13,983 nt of DNA. Origin: Candidatus Thorarchaeota archaeon MP8T_1 (GTDB lineage Archaea > Asgardarchaeota > Thorarchaeia > Thorarchaeales > Thorarchaeaceae). Where the stretch lies: NCBI GenBank assembly GCA_002825465.1, contig PJER01000056.1, positions 1 through 13,983 on the forward strand. The letters run 5' to 3'. Under the pieces are notes generated by a model. It saw nothing but the letters and a program-made list of their open reading frames with translations. It was not told the DNA's origin and ran no database searches. Shown piece after piece: positions 1-7,229 of the stretch. A program made the translations under genes and the position numbers. Numbering within the stretch: position 1 is the first letter of the stretch; each line of letters begins with the position of its first letter.

Positions 1-38
1 CCAAGCCTTATGTGACAGTAGAAACAGAAGATGTTTAG
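1..38 (+). CDS. Possible C-terminal tail of an upstream gene (partial)
   Basis: Frame 3 is open from the window edge and ends KPYVTVETEDV at a TAG (36-38), 15 bases before the next start. The residues read like an ordinary protein C-terminus, and the short gap would suit an operon with the YkgJ-type gene. Only 11 codons are visible, so this could be chance. Confidence 0.3.
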   Translation, partial: KPYVTVETEDV

Positions 39-53
39 CCAATCTTCACTAGG

Positions 54-665
54 ATGAGTTTGATGCCAATAAATAATCCAAATGAATCTGTTGAGAACAA
101 ATTACCACGATTCGAGTGCACTAAATGCGGATCGTGTTGTAGAGAAGATTCTATGTTGATTACTGTCACAGGACACGATATTGCCAGAATCTCTGCAGCC
201 CTGGGATTAGGCCCTGAGGAAACAATTAGGGCTCTTGATTTTTACATACTTGACAAACTCGATACAATTCCAGTAGGACTTATTGGAACTCCCTCTCCAA
301 AAACAGAGAGAGGCCCAACCTTCATAGCCCTAAAGAAGATGGAGAATGGAGATTGTATTTTTCTTAAAGATGACAAATGCATGATACACGCATTACGACC
401 AATTGTGTGTCGATCATTTCCTTTTGTATTCCAAAGAAGTGAAGGTGAACGCAAATGGGGTCTTAGCGCAATGAAACATATTTGCCCTGGACTTGGCACT
501 GGACCTTCTGTATCACAACAAGAATTAGAAGACCTATCAATACTTGTTCTAGAAACTATACAGATCTACCGCGAATTCACAGATGAGTGGAATCGTCTTC
601 CAACAACAACAGCACAGGAGCTAATCAGAACCATACTGTCCGACCCTAGATTCTATACTCAATAG
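54..665 (+). CDS. YkgJ-type CxxCxxCC cysteine-cluster protein
   Basis: This 203-residue protein has the layout of the YkgJ family of putative zinc/iron-chelating proteins. An N-terminal CTKCGSCC motif (Cys22, 25, 28, 29) is followed by Cys101, Cys109 and Cys119 in a C-x7-C-x9-C arrangement carrying the family's IHxxRPxxCRxFPF signature, with a further Cys144 in a CPG. The cysteines probably bind an iron-sulfur cluster or zinc. The family's biochemical role is poorly defined; some members have been linked to protein modification or metal handling. No signal peptide or membrane segment is visible, so it should be cytoplasmic. Start: ATG 54 is used; ATG 63 in the same frame is equally possible because neither has a clear Shine-Dalgarno. 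The gene converges with the cysteine-rich gene ending at 814, with a 148-base gap. Confidence 0.85.
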   Translation: MSLMPINNPNESVENKLPRFECTKCGSCCREDSMLITVTGHDIARISAALGLGPEETIRALDFYILDKLDTIPVGLIGTPSPKTERGPTFIALKKMENGDCIFLKDDKCMIHALRPIVCRSFPFVFQRSEGERKWGLSAMKHICPGLGTGPSVSQQELEDLSILVLETIQIYREFTDEWNRLPTTTAQELIRTILSDPRFYTQ

Positions 666-808
666 GGCAAATGGTGATGGTCTATGTCGATGACTTGCTA
701 TGGAATTGCCTTGGAGTGGATTATTGCTTTGTGTGGAGTATCTGTTTAATCCACCTGCCTATCGAAGTGAAACAAATTGTTGCATTTGATGATCTAAATT
801 CAGGAAAT

Positions 809-824
809 CTAAATTACAATTTAG
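809..824. terminator. AT-rich inverted repeat between convergent genes
   Basis: CTAAATT (809-815), AC, AATTTAG (818-824) form a perfect 7-base inverted repeat that overlaps the stop codon of the minus-strand gene ending at 814. The element ATCTAAATT also occurs directly repeated at 792-800 and 807-815. It lies in the short gap between two convergent genes, where a bidirectional terminator would sit. There is no long T-run and the stem is weak, so this is only suggestive. Confidence 0.25.
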
Positions 825-1788
825 TCAGAATTTGCAGAATGTTACCAAAGTTGTGTTCTACCGTCCTACTCTTTTCAGCGTAGTCTGATAGAATACTAAG
901 TTTTTCATCATTTGCCGCAAGTTCTATGTATCTGTCGGAACGGATTTCCTTATGGATACTCTCGTTTATGGCAAGTATTTCATCTGACGTTCTTAAAATA
1001 TATTGAAGCATTTTGATAAGAAGATTGAAGTCATTGATATCTCTAAGTTGCAAAGTTTGACTATAAAATTGAAATTCAAGTCTTGCTAATCGTTCACGCA
1101 TTCCTATGAGATTGATAATCCATTTTGGTGCTCTTTCTTCAATATACTTCTTACTAAGTTCGGACCAATAGTGTTGTTGATCGAGTAATTGCACTAGGTA
1201 ACTACGGAGAAATCCAAAGTAATCAACTCCTGCTTCGATTTCCTCTTCAGTTCCGATTGGCTGCATCATAGTGTCCATCTGGCTATGTTTTACAGCAATT
1301 TTCAGTGAGAATTTATCGACGTAAAGCTTGATCTCATCAGTCTTCTCTTTCTTTGACATCAAATCTGCAAATGTATCACCAAGTGTTAGTATGAATTTGT
1401 AGAGACATTCAGAGCAAATCTCAGCATTAGCGGTGGCTTCCTTTGTGGAGAGAAATTGTAATGCATCTTCAAGATCATCTCCAGGAACATCCTTCCCGTG
1501 AATTCTAAGGGCCCAACCCTGTGAGATGCAGTATACTTTGTTATCAGGATAATTGACAAATATCGATGCATAGCAAATATTGCCATCAGTCGCTTGTTCT
1601 TCCTTCATGCTCTCTTTATCCAAATGGAATCCAAAGATGGATGGGTCGATCTCTATAGCTTCGATTTCTAATACGCTATCATCATTGACACAGAGTTTTT
1701 CGTCTCCGAATACTTTGTAGCATGGGCAGCCACGAACCATCTTTACCGAAGACTCTTTCTGTTCCTCTAGCACTTTACTCTGCACCAA
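814..1788 (-). CDS. Unrecognised cysteine-rich/helical protein, paralogue 2
   Basis: I do not recognise this family. The 324-residue protein (from TTG 1788) has two halves. Residues ~17-135 are cysteine-rich: GCPCYK (Cys21, 23), Cys33 in KLCVND, a DPSIF motif, Cys72 in CY, Cys87 in VYCISQG, and CSECLYK (Cys125, 128). Residues ~140-324 are charged and leucine-rich, predicted by eye to be mostly helical and possibly coiled-coil. All seven of these cysteines are shared with the upstream neighbour (1857-2858), so the pair arose by tandem duplication. The cysteine half may bind zinc or a cluster (inference). No signal peptide or membrane span is seen. The start is uncertain: TTG 1788 and GTG 1785 are adjacent, and ATG 1740 (just before VRGCPCY) would give 308 residues. 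The gene lies 68 bases behind its paralogue and is probably co-transcribed with it. Confidence 0.75.
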   Translation of the reverse strand: MVQSKVLEEQKESSVKMVRGCPCYKVFGDEKLCVNDDSVLEIEAIEIDPSIFGFHLDKESMKEEQATDGNICYASIFVNYPDNKVYCISQGWALRIHGKDVPGDDLEDALQFLSTKEATANAEICSECLYKFILTLGDTFADLMSKKEKTDEIKLYVDKFSLKIAVKHSQMDTMMQPIGTEEEIEAGVDYFGFLRSYLVQLLDQQHYWSELSKKYIEERAPKWIINLIGMRERLARLEFQFYSQTLQLRDINDFNLLIKMLQYILRTSDEILAINESIHKEIRSDRYIELAANDEKLSILSDYAEKSRTVEHNFGNILQILTKL

Positions 1789-1856
1789 CTTACTCTGAAA
1801 TCGAACATTAGCTCATTCCTAGTAGCATTTTACTTTGTCTGGTAGGCATATAGTAG

Positions 1857-2858
1857 TTATTGTGTGGTGTGTGCATCAATCTCACTCAAAACCTTCACAA
1901 GATTGCTAAATCTGTACTCTGTATTCTTTCTTTTCTCAGTATGCTTCTTGAACCTCGTTTGTAAATCAGTGCTCATTGCTTTTCGTTCTATGAGGTCGTT
2001 AGTTTTCTCTCGAATCATATCACTTAGTTGAATTACTTTTTCAGATATGGTAACCATCAGTTTCAATGTACCTAATGCATCGATCTCGTTTGATGTAGTT
2101 TCCAAATTTAGGACCTGTGATAGGAATATTGCCTCCAACCTGTAGATAGAGCGATAATGCTCCACAAGTTCGAGGAGAGTCTTGTCGGCATCTGCTTGCT
2201 TTAACTTGGATGTTAGAGCAGCCCACTGCGATCGAGATTCATTGATTCTTTTAATGTACTTCTTTACATGTTCTTCATACGCTTTATCGGATTTGTTTGT
2301 CGATGAGAAATTAGTCAGTTCTGCAGCCATCCTCTTTGAGACTTCACTCACATATGATGTTATGATTTCCTCTCTCTCAACATCAGTGAGAAAGCCTGTT
2401 GAGGCCTCTCCAAGAGTCCTCAAGTATTTGTATAGACAATCAGAACATACAACTCCATCTCTGCTTTTTTCCGTAGATGTGACGAATTGAAGCGCACTAT
2501 CAATCTCTGATGTCTTAACATCCTTTTCATTGATATTGATTCTCTGTCCTCGACTGACGCAATAACAATAGCCCTCTTTTCTATCTAGATATATCAAAAG
2601 GTAGCACATAGATTGACTATCACTCTTGTATTGTGCCAGATCATCGATAGATTCTATCTGTTCAAAAAACGAGGGGTCCACAGATATTGCATTGATTGGC
2701 AAAATATCATCATTATTTAGACAAATTTTCTCTTTGTCTAGTCCCACGAATTCTTTGTAACAGGGACACCCTTTGACTAATCTTCTTACGCCCTTCTTGC
2801 CTCTCACTTGGGATGTGTCCAAATTAAATCCGGAGGCTTCTGGTCCTATCAATAGCAC
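1857..2858 (-). CDS. Unrecognised cysteine-rich/helical protein, paralogue 1
   Basis: This protein has 333 residues from GTG 2858 and is the tandem paralogue of the gene at 814-1788. It has the same N-terminal cysteine pattern: GCPCYK (Cys31, 33), Cys46 in KICLNN, DPSFF, Cys85 in CY, Cys98/Cys100 in GYCYCVSRG, and CSDCLYK (Cys138, 141). A long charged C-terminal half (~150-333) rich in Glu, Lys and Leu follows, probably helical. The family is not recognised. A metal-binding head on a helical stalk or oligomerisation region is an inference from composition. Start choice: AGGAG lies at 2864-2860 on the minus strand. It is only 1 base from GTG 2858 but 7 bases from an in-frame TTG at 2852, so the real protein may begin there (331 residues). 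A TATA-like GATATATC sits at 2892-2899. Confidence 0.75.
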   Translation of the reverse strand: MLLIGPEASGFNLDTSQVRGKKGVRRLVKGCPCYKEFVGLDKEKICLNNDDILPINAISVDPSFFEQIESIDDLAQYKSDSQSMCYLLIYLDRKEGYCYCVSRGQRININEKDVKTSEIDSALQFVTSTEKSRDGVVCSDCLYKYLRTLGEASTGFLTDVEREEIITSYVSEVSKRMAAELTNFSSTNKSDKAYEEHVKKYIKRINESRSQWAALTSKLKQADADKTLLELVEHYRSIYRLEAIFLSQVLNLETTSNEIDALGTLKLMVTISEKVIQLSDMIREKTNDLIERKAMSTDLQTRFKKHTEKRKNTEYRFSNLVKVLSEIDAHTTQ

Positions 2859-2891
2859 GCTCCTGGGGAAGGGCGGAGTATCATTGTCTTT

Positions 2892-2899
2892 GATATATC
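2892..2899 (-). promoter_or_regulatory. TATA-like box for the cysteine-rich gene pair
   Basis: GATATATC lies about 40 bases upstream of the likely start (2858 or 2852). Transcription starting about 25 bases downstream would give a very short leader that still contains the AGGAG at 2864-2860. The sequence is palindromic, so strand is assigned only from gene position. Flanking it are an inverted repeat TTGATAT/ATATCAA (2890-2896 and 2913-2919) and GGATAC/GTATCC (2932-2937 and 2941-2946), which could be operator sites. Confidence 0.4.
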
Positions 2900-2931
2900 A
2901 TATTAGGATTGGATATCAAGGTTTCTTTTAC

Positions 2932-2946
2932 GGATACCTAGTATCC
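2932..2946. repeat. Short palindrome upstream of the cysteine-rich pair
   Basis: GGATAC-CTA-GTATCC is a perfect 6-base inverted repeat with a 3-base centre. It lies in the 187-base gap between the RHH regulator gene (ends 3046) and the first cysteine-rich gene. The size and symmetry suit binding by a dimeric DNA-binding protein such as an RHH factor. That link is inference; a chance palindrome is possible. Confidence 0.3.
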
Positions 2947-3045
2947 ATCCCCGCGCGCCACTTACAGACCATTGTAATATCTCACGCTTTTCAATCAATC
3001 TTGTATCTCAGACTGATTTAATTCGAGTGATTCAAGTAATATCTT

Positions 3046-3186
3046 CTAACCCCAGAGTTCTCTCTTCAGTAGATCGCGAATAGCGATTCTAATGGCCTCA
3101 GACCTATTCGGGTAAAGATTATTCTCGACTAGACGCTCCAGTCCTTCAACGTATTGCTCAGGTATATGTAATGTTACCAGCTTCAT
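3046..3186 (-). CDS. Small ribbon-helix-helix (CopG-type) regulator
   Basis: This 46-residue protein begins MKLVTLHIPEQYVEGL and contains YPNRSEAIRIAIRDLL before ending KRELWG. That is the whole ribbon-helix-helix fold: a beta-strand at residues 2-8 for DNA contact, helix 1 at about 10-22, the turn with the conserved NRSEAIR motif (27-33), and helix 2 to about 43. Such minimal proteins are common archaeal transcription factors and bind palindromic DNA as dimers. An AGGTGA Shine-Dalgarno lies at 3201-3196, 9 bases before ATG 3186. The gene is transcribed toward the cysteine-rich pair and diverges from the membrane-protein gene at 3310, so either could be its target; autoregulation is also likely. 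It is short enough to be missed by length cut-offs. Confidence 0.85.
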   Translation of the reverse strand: MKLVTLHIPEQYVEGLERLVENNLYPNRSEAIRIAIRDLLKRELWG

Positions 3187-3309
3187 ATTGGGCAATCACC
3201 TAGGTCATCTCTGCGTCATACATGAATATGGTTGTGAGTAATACTAACTCGGTATTAAAATCGTAAATCTAAAAGCGGTTCAAATCAAGCATACTACTGA
3301 GGTTATACT
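3187..3309. promoter_or_regulatory. Divergent intergenic region (RHH regulator / membrane protein)
   Basis: The 123 bases between two divergent starts should hold both promoters. AT-rich stretches at about 3251-3275, including TATTAAAATC and AAATCTAAAAG, are candidate TATA regions. The latter is about 35-45 bases before GTG 3310. Shine-Dalgarno sequences for both genes lie at the ends (AGGTGA at 3201-3196 on the minus strand; TGAGGT at 3298-3303 on the plus strand). Exact boxes cannot be fixed by eye. Confidence 0.4.
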
Positions 3310-3603
3310 GTGAGCGATTGGGAGGAGCGAAGGCGAAAATCTTGGGGCTATTATGTGTGCCTTTTATTTTTGATATGGCCAGTACTACTAATTCCTATAG
3401 AGCTGGTCTTCGCCATAGTATATCTCAGTATTGATGCGATGCTTGTTTCAATCGTTTTGGCTATTCTTATCACAGGTCTTGTTTTTGGTCTTGGATCAAA
3501 GTACCGCTATCGTGGAATAAATCCCTCCTCACGAAATTTGATTAATGTGAATGATGGTCATTATTTCGAGCGGATAGGTTCTAAAGAGTCTGATTATCCC
3601 TAG
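3310..3603 (+). CDS. Small two-helix membrane protein, unknown function
   Basis: This 97-residue protein starts at GTG 3310, with TGAGGT at 3298-3303 placed 6 bases ahead. The N-terminus is short and basic (EERRRKS). Two hydrophobic segments follow, at about residues 14-41 and 43-62, and the remaining ~35 residues are polar. The positive-inside rule suggests both ends face the cytoplasm. No family is recognised and there are no catalytic motifs. It diverges from the RHH gene and ends 71 bases before the acyl-CoA synthetase, which appears to have its own promoter. Confidence 0.65.
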   Translation: MSDWEERRRKSWGYYVCLLFLIWPVLLIPIELVFAIVYLSIDAMLVSIVLAILITGLVFGLGSKYRYRGINPSSRNLINVNDGHYFERIGSKESDYP

Positions 3604-3654
3604 AATTCATCTACATACTCGCTGTTCCTCTTTCTCCGATTGGCCATTAAGATA

Positions 3655-3666
3655 GAAGTTATATTC
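3655..3666 (+). promoter_or_regulatory. Candidate TATA box for the acyl-CoA synthetase operon
   Basis: GTTATATTC lies at about 3658-3666, some 32-38 bases before ATG 3696. Initiation about 25 bases downstream would fall between TTG 3675 and ATG 3696. This favours a nearly leaderless message using ATG 3696, in keeping with the absence of a well-placed Shine-Dalgarno. No other box in the 71-base gap looks better. Confidence 0.35.
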
Positions 3667-3674
3667 CGGAGCCA

Positions 3675-5831
3675 TTGACTCCCGATTCGTGTCGCATGAA
3701 GGTCGTGTGCAAAGTGGACAAACAAAAAGGCATTGACAGTTTGTTTTACCCCCGTTCAATAGCTGTGATTGGAGCTTCAGAGACTCGTGGTAAGCTTGGC
3801 AACGATGTTATGCGAAACTTAATCGAGAGTGGCTACGAAGGACGCATCTACCCAGTCAATCCAAAGGCAGGAGAGATACTTGACTACAAGGCATTCAGAT
3901 CAGTCAAAGATATTCCAAGCGATGTGGATGTTGCAGTGATTGTAATTCCTGCAAAATTCGTCATCAAAGCTGTCGAGGAATGCGGTGAAAAGGGTGTGAA
4001 AGCTCTTGTCATTATCACTGCTGGCTTTAAGGAGATAGGACATGAGGGTCAAGAGGCTGAGAAAGAACTTGCCGTTCTTGCAGAGAAGTACAAAATGGTA
4101 ATTCAGGGTCCAAATTGCCTTGGAATAATAAATACTTCTGCTCCTTACAATGCATCTTTCTCATCTGGAACTCCGAAAAAGGGCAGTATTGCATTTGCTT
4201 CACAATCAGGAGCGTTGATGACAGGAATATTGGATTGGAGTCTTATGGAGAAAATTGGGTTCTCCAAGTTTGTTAGCCTTGGGAACAAAGCCCACTTGAA
4301 TGAATCCGATTTCATCGAGGCTTTTGGTAGAGACCCTGATTCAACATTCATTCTTCTTTACATTGAATCGGTCGTAGATGGTAGAACGTTTATGGACGCT
4401 TGCAGAAAAGTTATACCCCATAAACCAATCTTTGTCGTAAAATCAGGCGTAAGTGCAGCTGGTGCAAGAGCTGCTTCATCTCATACAGGATCATTGGCAG
4501 GAAGCGATACAGCTTACGATGTTGCTTTCAAACAATGTGGAGTCCGACGTGCTAGTGACATGGCCTCCCTATTCGATGTTGCCTCCGTGTATGATGATAT
4601 GCATTTACCATCAGGGAACCGAGTAGCAATAATCACAAATGCCGGTGGCCCGGGCATCCTCACCACTGATGCATGCGAAGCTAGCGGATTGCAGATTGCT
4701 CAATTGACATCTCAGACTGTGGAACGTCTTAGAGCAAATCTTCCACCTGCCGCGGCAGTCTACAATCCTATTGATGCCCTTGGTACCGCTCAACCTGAGG
4801 ATTATGCTTTTTGTATCGAAGCCGCTCTAATGGATGAAAATGTTGATTCCGTGCTTGTGTTACTAACTCCACAGGCAATGACCAAGCAAACTGAAACCGC
4901 GCAGGTTGTCGTTGATGCTCACGTAAAATTTCCGGAAAAACCCTTGATAGCCGTCTTTATGGGAGGCAATTCAATGGTCTACCCACGGATAGTGCTGACG
5001 GAAGGTCATATACCGGTATTTGATTTTCCTGAGCGGGCTGTACATGCTCTTGCAGAACTGTACAAGTACACTGTAAGTCGCGATAGTCTGAAGGAAGAAT
5101 CACTTCCAAAATTCAAAGTTGATATGAAGAAAGTCGATAAGATCATCAATGATGTCCGAGCAGATAAACGAAGAGTCCTTCTTGGTAGTGAAGCGCATGC
5201 CATTGCAGAGGCTTATGGCATACCAGTGGCAAGAATTCGGTTGGCAACAAGCTCTGAGGAAGCAAAAACTCTGGCAGATGAGTTAGGCTATCCTGTGGTT
5301 CTAAAGATAGCTAGTCCGGATATCGTGCATAAGAGTGACATTGGCGGCATAAGAGTGGGTTTGAAGACATCTGAAGAGGTCGAGGAAGCATTTCTACACA
5401 TATTAGATAATGTCAAGACACAGCTCCCAAAAGCCATCATCTATGGTGTTGATGTTCAAGAAATGGCAGAGAAGGGCAAGGAGCTCATCATTGGCTGTTC
5501 AAGAGATGTTCAATTCGGGCCTTTGATAATGTTTGGCGCCGGGGGTATCTTTGTAAACTACCTCAAAGATATAGCATTCCGACTTGCACCTATGACGAGA
5601 GTTGATGCAAACGAGTTGATTATGGAAACTAAGATGGGCGCACTTCTCAAAGGTGTTAGAGGAGAGCCTCCGAGTGATGTAATCGCTATTGAAGATACTA
5701 TCCTTAGAATAAGTCAGCTCGTGTCAGATTTTACAGATATTGTTGAACTTGATATTAATCCTGCATTCGCCTATGAAAAAGGAAAAGGCGTATCTGCGGT
5801 GGATGTTAAAATTACAATAGGAGGACCATAA
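3675..5831 (+). CDS. Acetyl/acyl-CoA synthetase, ADP-forming (fused alpha-beta)
   Basis: This enzyme converts acyl-CoA + ADP + Pi to acid + ATP + CoA, the main archaeal route from acetyl-CoA to acetate with substrate-level ATP. The fused order is CoA-binding Rossmann domain first (PRSIAVIGAS with a glycine-rich loop, ~25-150), then succinyl-CoA-ligase-like domains (~155-470), then a C-terminal ATP-grasp domain (~490-718). The phosphorylated catalytic histidine is in SHTGSLAGSD (His270 from TTG, 263 from ATG). The second, phosphate-relaying histidine is in HKSDIGG (His552/545). Both are intact, so it should be active. Acyl chain preference cannot be read from sequence. Start: TTG 3675 gives 718 residues; ATG 3696 (711 residues) is closer to the conserved N-terminus and fits the TATA position better. 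It is 2 bases from the next gene, so they are co-transcribed. Confidence 0.95.
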   Translation: MTPDSCRMKVVCKVDKQKGIDSLFYPRSIAVIGASETRGKLGNDVMRNLIESGYEGRIYPVNPKAGEILDYKAFRSVKDIPSDVDVAVIVIPAKFVIKAVEECGEKGVKALVIITAGFKEIGHEGQEAEKELAVLAEKYKMVIQGPNCLGIINTSAPYNASFSSGTPKKGSIAFASQSGALMTGILDWSLMEKIGFSKFVSLGNKAHLNESDFIEAFGRDPDSTFILLYIESVVDGRTFMDACRKVIPHKPIFVVKSGVSAAGARAASSHTGSLAGSDTAYDVAFKQCGVRRASDMASLFDVASVYDDMHLPSGNRVAIITNAGGPGILTTDACEASGLQIAQLTSQTVERLRANLPPAAAVYNPIDALGTAQPEDYAFCIEAALMDENVDSVLVLLTPQAMTKQTETAQVVVDAHVKFPEKPLIAVFMGGNSMVYPRIVLTEGHIPVFDFPERAVHALAELYKYTVSRDSLKEESLPKFKVDMKKVDKIINDVRADKRRVLLGSEAHAIAEAYGIPVARIRLATSSEEAKTLADELGYPVVLKIASPDIVHKSDIGGIRVGLKTSEEVEEAFLHILDNVKTQLPKAIIYGVDVQEMAEKGKELIIGCSRDVQFGPLIMFGAGGIFVNYLKDIAFRLAPMTRVDANELIMETKMGALLKGVRGEPPSDVIAIEDTILRISQLVSDFTDIVELDINPAFAYEKGKGVSAVDVKITIGGP

Positions 5832-5833
5832 GC

Positions 5834-6898
5834 TTGGCAAAGAATATCGTAATTACAGGAGATACTGTGACTGGAAAAACAATGGTGGCGATTGCCCTAG
5901 CAAATAAACTTCGAGAGGGCGGAGCAACTGTTGGTTACTTCAAACCTTCTGGAGTGAAGAGCTTCGCCCACAGCACCTCTGAGGTGGATGTGGATGAAGA
6001 TGCCGCAATCATGAAAGATATCCTTGGAATGGAAGAACGATTGAGTTGTATCTGCCCGATTGTTCGTCACATGTCAAGCTATGATGAACTCCTCCGTATT
6101 GGTCGAAAGGAGCTAAAGCAGAGAATTCACTCCTGTTATGAAGAGGTATCAAAGAATCGCGACTACGTCATTATCGAGGGAGAGAAGTCACCATGGCGGC
6201 TCTTACATGTGGGCTTATCCACTCTAGATATTACGAGAGATCTCGGAGCTACGGTCTTGTGTCTCGTCAATTTCACAGATGTTTCTGCAATTGACGACAT
6301 CCTTCTCCAGAAGGCGTTATTCGCAGATTATGGCATTGAAAGAATAGGCGTCATCTTGAATTTGGTGCCCCCAATGTTGAAAAAAGTTGTAAATGAAAGC
6401 ATTCGTCCTTTCCTGGAAGAAAATGGTATGGTGTTTTGCGGAGTATTATACCATAATCGAGAATTATTCAGTCCTACAATCCGGGAAATCTTGAGAGCAC
6501 TTGAGGGAGAAATGGTCATTGGTTCGGAGAAGATGGATCTCCTAGTAGATCAGTTTATAGTAGGGAGTATGGCTCCTGAGAATGCTCTGAAATGGTTCCG
6601 TCGCTCAAAGGATAAAGCAGTTATCACAAGTGGTGATAGAGCTGACATCTGTCTCGCTGCACTTGAAACAGATACAAATCTCCTTATTCTGACGGGCGGA
6701 ATGGGCCCAGAGATTGGAACATTGACAAGAGCACGCGAGCTTGGTATACCAATCATGATGACAGCTCTTGATACTTATGGCACCAGCCGAGTGGTCGATG
6801 ATTTGATTGTTACTGTTACAGTTGATGATAGGGAAAAAATCGCAGCTGTCGAGAAAATAGTTGGCGAAGCCCTCCACCTTGATGGTCTTGATCTATGA
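5834..6898 (+). CDS. Phosphotransacetylase-N-like P-loop/DRTGG protein
   Basis: This 354-residue protein resembles the N-terminal regulatory part of long bacterial phosphate acetyltransferases, without the catalytic domain. A BioD/CobB-like P-loop NTPase domain (~1-210) opens with the Walker A motif GDTVTGKT (residues 9-16) and has YVIIEGE as the likely metal-site strand. A DRTGG domain follows (~220-330), with the signature near residue 266 (SGDRADICLAALE) and LILTGGMGPE. It starts at TTG 5834 with AGGAGG at 5819-5824, 9 bases ahead and inside the end of the synthetase gene. The tight pairing suggests that it senses a nucleotide or metabolite and controls acyl-CoA/acetate flux (inference). 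It is unlikely to have acetyltransferase activity itself. Confidence 0.9.
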   Translation: MAKNIVITGDTVTGKTMVAIALANKLREGGATVGYFKPSGVKSFAHSTSEVDVDEDAAIMKDILGMEERLSCICPIVRHMSSYDELLRIGRKELKQRIHSCYEEVSKNRDYVIIEGEKSPWRLLHVGLSTLDITRDLGATVLCLVNFTDVSAIDDILLQKALFADYGIERIGVILNLVPPMLKKVVNESIRPFLEENGMVFCGVLYHNRELFSPTIREILRALEGEMVIGSEKMDLLVDQFIVGSMAPENALKWFRRSKDKAVITSGDRADICLAALETDTNLLILTGGMGPEIGTLTRARELGIPIMMTALDTYGTSRVVDDLIVTVTVDDREKIAAVEKIVGEALHLDGLDL

Positions 6899-6924
6899 AT
6901 TGAATATATCAGAGAGGTAGGGAA

Positions 6925-6943
6925 GGGAGCAATAGGTGCTCCC
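6925..6943 (+). terminator. Hairpin after the synthetase-DRTGG operon
   Basis: A perfect 7-bp stem GGGAGCA/TGCTCCC with a 5-base loop begins 27 bases after the stop at 6898. No T-run follows directly, and archaeal termination depends mainly on T-runs. It may instead stabilise the 3' end of the mRNA or be part of a larger structure. Confidence 0.35.
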
Positions 6944-7170
6944 GACTTAGAACAAACTGAACGTACAAACGCCGGGAGGAGCTTTGTACATTCAAGTACA
7001 TAGACCCTTTGAGCTCCATAAGTCCTCTTGTATAGTTGAGCTAATACAGGGTTATTATATAGAAGGTATCCCACACATCATACGGACCATTCCAGCATAT
7101 CGCAGCCCCTCATAAACTGCATAGTCATAAAATTGGACTTCCTAAGGCCTCGTTTTTCTTATCTAGCAAC

Positions 7171-7180
7171 ACATTTATGC
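7171..7180 (+). promoter_or_regulatory. Candidate TATA box for the nitroreductase-led operon
   Basis: ACATTTATGC (TTTATG core at 7174-7179) lies about 50-55 bases before ATG 7230. Initiation near 7200 would leave a leader of about 30 bases that includes the GAGGTGA Shine-Dalgarno at 7219-7225. The element TTATTATATAG near 7052-7062 is a second, more distant possibility. Confidence 0.35.
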
Positions 7181-7229
7181 TGGCAGAAAATTTACAGCAG
7201 GTTCGTATTACAAAATATGAGGTGAACTA

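Larger units (their letters stand above)
6899..7229. other. 331-base gene-free stretch with inverted repeats
   Basis: I see no convincing gene on either strand. It contains a perfect hairpin GGGAGCA/TGCTCCC (6925-6931 and 6937-6943). Further on, GGAGCT (from about 6977) pairs with AGCTCC near 7013-7018, and GTAC/GTAC is nested inside. TTATTATATAG occurs near 7052-7062. A T-run (CGTTTTTCTT) lies at about 7149-7158. The first hairpin may end the synthetase operon; the promoter of the nitroreductase operon must lie at the right end. Confidence 0.5.

Noticed and set aside
671..883. Plus-strand open frame of 70 codons between the first two genes
   Set aside because: Its second half runs antisense to the end of the cysteine-rich gene (814-1788), composition is unlike its neighbours, and there is no recognisable domain or Shine-Dalgarno.
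2182..2490. Plus-strand open frame of 102 codons inside the cysteine-rich paralogue
   Set aside because: It is antisense to a gene whose protein is clearly conserved with its tandem paralogue; the frame carries no motif.
814..2858. Cysteine-rich pair as an insertion sequence or transposon remnant
   Set aside because: No terminal inverted repeats, target duplications or DDE/HUH-type motifs were seen; the similarity is between two intact coding regions.
5834..6898. Dethiobiotin synthetase (BioD) or cobyrinate synthase
   Set aside because: The P-loop half is of that fold, but the C-terminal DRTGG domain and the link to the acyl-CoA synthetase point to the phosphotransacetylase-N-like family instead.
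6775..7074. Minus-strand open frame of 99 codons partly in the 331-base gap
   Set aside because: About a third is antisense to the DRTGG gene, the rest has no domain-like pattern, and no ribosome-binding site is visible.
6899..7229. Possible tRNA or CRISPR in the structured gap
   Set aside because: No cloverleaf with T-loop GTTCRA consensus and no regularly spaced direct repeats could be found; only isolated inverted repeats are present.
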